A stretch of 8,309 nucleotides of DNA, taken from assembly GCA_963525745.1 (NCBI GenBank), contig CAURMH010000055.1, forward strand, positions 1 through 8,309, written 5' to 3'. Made by a program: the position numbers and the translations under genes. This document shows, piece after piece, positions 6,434 through 8,309 of this stretch. How positions within the stretch are numbered: position 1 is the first letter of the stretch; each line of letters begins with the position of its first letter. The notes under the pieces were generated by a model. It did no database searches. It was not told where the DNA came from and saw nothing but the letters and a program-made list of their open reading frames with translations. Source of the DNA: CAURMH01 sp963525745 (GTDB lineage Bacteria > Pseudomonadota > Gammaproteobacteria > Enterobacterales > Pasteurellaceae).

Positions 6434-6447
6434 TGATTCAGTTCACA
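6432..6447. promoter_or_regulatory. CRP (cAMP receptor protein) binding site of pckA
   Basis: TGTGA-N6-TCACA, an exact match to both half-sites of the CRP consensus. Its centre (6439/6440) is at -41.5 from the predicted pckA start at 6398, the standard class II activator position overlapping -35. CRP activation of gluconeogenic genes when sugar is scarce is well established for enteric and Haemophilus relatives; here it is inferred from sequence and spacing. Confidence 0.85.
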
Positions 6448-6461
6448 GTTTTAACATTCTA

Positions 6462-6479
6462 TCCCGTTGAGAAACGGGA
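6462..6479. repeat. Short hairpin with GNRA-type loop
   Basis: TCCCGTT (6462-6468) pairs perfectly with AACGGGA (6473-6479) around GAGA, a GNRA tetraloop when read on the plus strand. No T-run follows on either strand, so it is not a simple terminator. It lies just upstream of the pckA CRP site and just before a plus-strand ribosome site at 6486-6491. Confidence 0.5.
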
Positions 6480-6495
6480 CATTAAGAGAGGAAAA

Positions 6496-6549
6496 ATGGA
6501 GTTTGCCGAGAATAATGGGCATTTGGCGGGCGACGTTTCCTGCGTTTAA
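6496..6549 (+). CDS. Possible 17-codon small ORF in the pckA-der spacer
   Basis: ATG at 6496 follows GAGAGG (6486-6491) with a four-base gap, a strong ribosome site in sequence terms. The ORF reads MEFAENNGHLAGDVSCV and stops with TAA at 6547-6549. It lies between the hairpin at 6462-6479 and the inverted repeat at 6551-6595. I see no convincing plus-strand promoter, and a 17-codon ORF with a purine-rich leader can arise by chance, so this is speculative. It resembles no family I know. Confidence 0.2.
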   Translation: MEFAENNGHLAGDVSCV

Positions 6550-6550
6550 A

Positions 6551-6595
6551 CGGTCATAAAGCGCCGGGATTTAAAAACATTGGCTTTTATGACCG
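6551..6595. terminator. Inverted repeat, possible der terminator, overlapping an uptake signal
   Basis: CGGTCATAAA (6551-6560) pairs perfectly with TTTATGACCG (6586-6595) across a 25-base loop. Read on the minus strand it starts 12 bases after the der stop and ends in CCGTTTAAA. The long loop and short T-run make it a weak terminator candidate; no better one is seen between der and pckA. Confidence 0.4.
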
Positions 6596-6600
6596 CACTT
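6592..6600 (-). other. DNA uptake signal sequence (USS) just downstream of der
   Basis: AAGTGCGGT on the minus strand followed by CATAAAAG and then TTTTTAAAT, a strong extended match. It starts six bases beyond the der stop codon and contributes four bases to the inverted repeat 6551-6595. Confidence 0.88.
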
Positions 6601-6606
6601 TAAGGA

Positions 6607-8145
6607 TTAACGTTTCGCCTTTTTGATAAATTTCATCAAACGTTTGCGTTTACGTAATTGGCTTGGTGTCAATTTATTTTTACGGCCGGCAAACGGATTT
6701 GAACCTTCCTGGAAAATCAACCGAATCGGGGAGCCTATGATCTTTAAACTTCTACGATAATAGTTTGATAAATAGCGCTTGTAGGCGTCCGGTAGTTTTT
6801 CCATTTGATTGCCATGTATCACGATAATCGGCGGATTGTAACCGCCGGGATGAGCATATTTCAATTTAATACGACGACCGCCGATCATCGGCGGTTGATG
6901 CTCGTCTGTCGCCATTTGCAGAATACGGGTCAGCAACGAAGTGGTCATTTTTTGCGTGGCGCAAGCATAAGCCTCTTTGATGGAGTCAAAGAGATTTCCT
7001 ACGCCGCTGCCATGCAGGGCGGAAATAAAATGGACACGGGCAAAGTCAATGAAATCCAAACGACGATCAAGCTCTGATTTTACGCGATCTTTCACTTCTT
7101 GATCTAAACCGTCCCATTTATTTACCACGATAACTAGCGAACGACCGGCATTTAAAATAAAACCGAGCAAAGACAAATCCTGATCGGAAATATTTTCACG
7201 CGCATCAATGGTCAGTAACACGACATTGGCATCTTGAATTGCCTGTAAAGTTTTGATGACAGAGAATTTTTCTACGGCGAGATGCACTTTTCCGCGTTTG
7301 CGTACGCCTGCGGTATCGATCAGCGTGTATTGCTGACCGTCGCGCTCCATCGGGATATAAATGCTGTCACGTGTTGTGCCCGGCATGTCGAAAACGACAA
7401 CACGCTCCTCGCCGAGAATCCGATTGGTTAAAGTCGATTTCCCGACATTCGGGCGTCCGACAATGGCAATTTTAATGGTTTTATCCAGTGCTTCTTCATT
7501 TTCGCTTTCAAGATTTTCTTCAAGAGCCTCATCAAGTAGTGCCGTATCTTCTTCCGAATTGAAGTCAAATCCCTCTTCCCATTCGTCCTGCTCTTCGTTT
7601 TCAGCCTCAAAAGTGCGGTCATTTTTTTCGTTGTTTTGCGTTATCGCTTCGGCTAACGGCGTCAGAACGCGCGTCATTAGCTGGGTTATACCGCGCCCTT
7701 GTAACGCTGCAATTTGTTCAATATCCCCTAAGCCTAACTGATAAAATTCCGCGCAGTGCGAATCGGCATCAATTCCATCCGTTTTATTGGCGACGACGAC
7801 CGTCGCCTTATTGGTTCGTTGGCGTAAATAATGGGCGATACCGGCATCGGCAGCCGTCAAGCCGGCACGGGCATCCACTAAAAACAAAACGACATCGGCC
7901 TCTTCAATAGCAAGTAACGATTGTTCGGCCATTTTTTTTTCCACGCCTTCTTCTGTTCCGTCAATACCGCCGGTGTCAATAACGATAAAATCATAGCCGG
8001 AAATCGTTGCATGGCCGTATTTGCGATCTCGCGTTAGGCCGGGAAAGTCGGCGACCAGCGCGTCACGGGTGCGGGTTAAGCGATTGAATAACGTCGATTT
8101 ACCGACATTCGGGCGGCCGACTAAGGCGATGACAGGTGTCGTCAT
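6607..8145 (-). CDS. der: Ribosome assembly GTPase Der (EngA)
   Basis: A 512-residue essential GTPase with two tandem G domains and a C-terminal KH-like domain, acting in 50S ribosomal subunit maturation. G domain 1: GRPNVGKS (10-17), DTGG (57-60), NKTD (120-123). G domain 2: GRPNVGKS (230-237), DTAG (277-280), NKWD (342-345). The KH-like domain spans about 396-485, and a basic tail with many Lys/Arg ends the protein (488-512). The linker between the G domains (about 171-222) is very acidic, rich in Glu and Asp, and carries an uptake signal; acidic variable linkers are usual in gammaproteobacterial Der. Length is close to Haemophilus and E. coli Der. The start is supported by the G1 motif ten residues in; its ribosome site (AGAG) is weak. 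It has its own promoter behind a tRNA terminator. Confidence 0.97.
   Translation of the reverse strand: MTTPVIALVGRPNVGKSTLFNRLTRTRDALVADFPGLTRDRKYGHATISGYDFIVIDTGGIDGTEEGVEKKMAEQSLLAIEEADVVLFLVDARAGLTAADAGIAHYLRQRTNKATVVVANKTDGIDADSHCAEFYQLGLGDIEQIAALQGRGITQLMTRVLTPLAEAITQNNEKNDRTFEAENEEQDEWEEGFDFNSEEDTALLDEALEENLESENEEALDKTIKIAIVGRPNVGKSTLTNRILGEERVVVFDMPGTTRDSIYIPMERDGQQYTLIDTAGVRKRGKVHLAVEKFSVIKTLQAIQDANVVLLTIDARENISDQDLSLLGFILNAGRSLVIVVNKWDGLDQEVKDRVKSELDRRLDFIDFARVHFISALHGSGVGNLFDSIKEAYACATQKMTTSLLTRILQMATDEHQPPMIGGRRIKLKYAHPGGYNPPIIVIHGNQMEKLPDAYKRYLSNYYRRSLKIIGSPIRLIFQEGSNPFAGRKNKLTPSQLRKRKRLMKFIKKAKR
7611..7619 (+). other. DNA uptake signal sequence (USS), plus orientation, inside the der linker
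   Basis: Exact AAGTGCGGT core preceded by A-rich sequence, followed by CATTTTTTT and TTGTTTT, an excellent extended match. On the der strand it encodes part of Asp-Arg-Thr-Phe (176-179) in the disordered acidic linker. Confidence 0.88.
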
Positions 8146-8184
8146 AAAATATCTCTGTGCTAATTAGATGAATAAATTTTGTCG

Positions 8185-8213
8185 ATTATAGCGAATGTTC
8201 CTAAATTGGTAAA
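8185..8213 (-). promoter_or_regulatory. Sigma-70 promoter of der
   Basis: On the minus strand TTTACC (8213-8208, 4 of 6) and an exact TATAAT (8190-8185) are 17 bases apart. Transcription would start near 8178, giving a 33-base leader. It lies directly after the tRNA-Asp terminator. Confidence 0.7.
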
Positions 8214-8223
8214 ATTCGCGCAT

Positions 8224-8245
8224 AAAAAAAGCACCCTTCGGCGCT
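8224..8245 (-). terminator. Rho-independent terminator of tRNA-Asp
   Basis: On the minus strand AGCGCC (8245-8240), loop GAAG, GGTGCT (8235-8230) form a 6-bp stem with one G-U pair, followed by seven T (complement of A at 8224-8230). It lies 15 bases after the tRNA 3' end and separates it from der. Confidence 0.85.
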
Positions 8246-8259
8246 CGTTGAATAAAAAT

Positions 8260-8309
8260 TGGCGGAATGGACGGGACTCGAACCCGCGACCCCCTGCGTG
8301 ACAGGCAGG
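8260..8309 (-). tRNA. tRNA-Asp (anticodon GTC), 5' part cut by window edge
   Basis: The 3' 50 bases of an aspartate tRNA on the minus strand. The anticodon stem CCTGC/GCAGG encloses CTGTCAC with anticodon GTC at 8302-8300; the T loop TTCGAGT and the acceptor 3' strand follow, with G discriminator and encoded CCA at 8262-8260. The sequence is nearly identical to E. coli tRNA-Asp over this stretch. About 27 bases (acceptor 5' strand and D arm) are beyond the window. Confidence 0.95.

Noticed and set aside
7361..7741. 126-residue Ser-rich plus-strand open frame opposite der
   Set aside because: It is the antisense of the Der acidic linker and second G domain; Glu/Asp codons read as Ser/Leu/Phe on the other strand. 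No ribosome site or independent support.
1..8309. tRNA genes at both window ends as attachment sites of an integrated element
   Set aside because: The DNA between them carries core chromosomal genes (pckA, der, plsC, lpxH), with no integrase, no repeated tRNA 3' end inside the window and uniform base composition.
1..8309. CRISPR array, insertion sequence, toxin-antitoxin or defence genes
   Set aside because: No regularly spaced repeats, transposase-like products or paired small genes were seen; all long reading frames are accounted for by housekeeping genes plus one small secreted protein.

Overview
The window looks like ordinary chromosome from a member of the Pasteurellaceae. The evidence is six copies of the Haemophilus-type DNA uptake signal (core AAGTGCGGT or its complement, about one per 1.4 kb), no copy of the alternative ACAAGCGGT type, moderately AT-rich base use, and protein sequences resembling the succinate-producing / Haemophilus branch (for example the 538-residue ATP-dependent PEP carboxykinase). 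Species cannot be fixed from the sequence alone; Basfia, Mannheimia succiniciproducens, Actinobacillus succinogenes or Haemophilus-like relatives are plausible.

Layout from left to right. A 5'-truncated tRNA-Asn (+) ends at base 67 and is followed by a strong terminator. A 216-base spacer holding a 19-base dyad and two promoter candidates leads to a class II glutamine amidotransferase of the YafJ type (+). A bidirectional terminator separates it from convergent lpxH (-). lpxH is divergent from plsC (+), which sits 4 bases ahead of ftsP/sufI (+). After a 61-base spacer that starts with an uptake signal comes a small secreted protein I do not recognise (+). A second bidirectional terminator separates it from convergent pckA (-). 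pckA has a textbook CRP-activated promoter: a perfect CRP palindrome centred at -41.5 from the predicted start. A 245-base spacer with two hairpins and a possible 17-codon ORF follows, then der/engA (-) with a good sigma-70 promoter, then a terminator and a truncated tRNA-Asp (-) running off the right edge.

Functional themes. lpxH (lipid A), plsC (phosphatidic acid) and ftsP (divisome, Tat-exported) make a cell-envelope cluster, with the small secreted protein possibly in the same transcript. pckA is central carbon metabolism under cAMP-CRP control, and der is a ribosome assembly GTPase. I found no defence system, mobile element, CRISPR array or clearly new multi-gene system. The items worth a second look are the unrecognised secreted protein with paired Cys-Trp motifs, the pckA promoter geometry, the structured spacer between pckA and der, the placement of uptake signals inside permissive protein segments, and a T-stem mismatch in tRNA-Asn.
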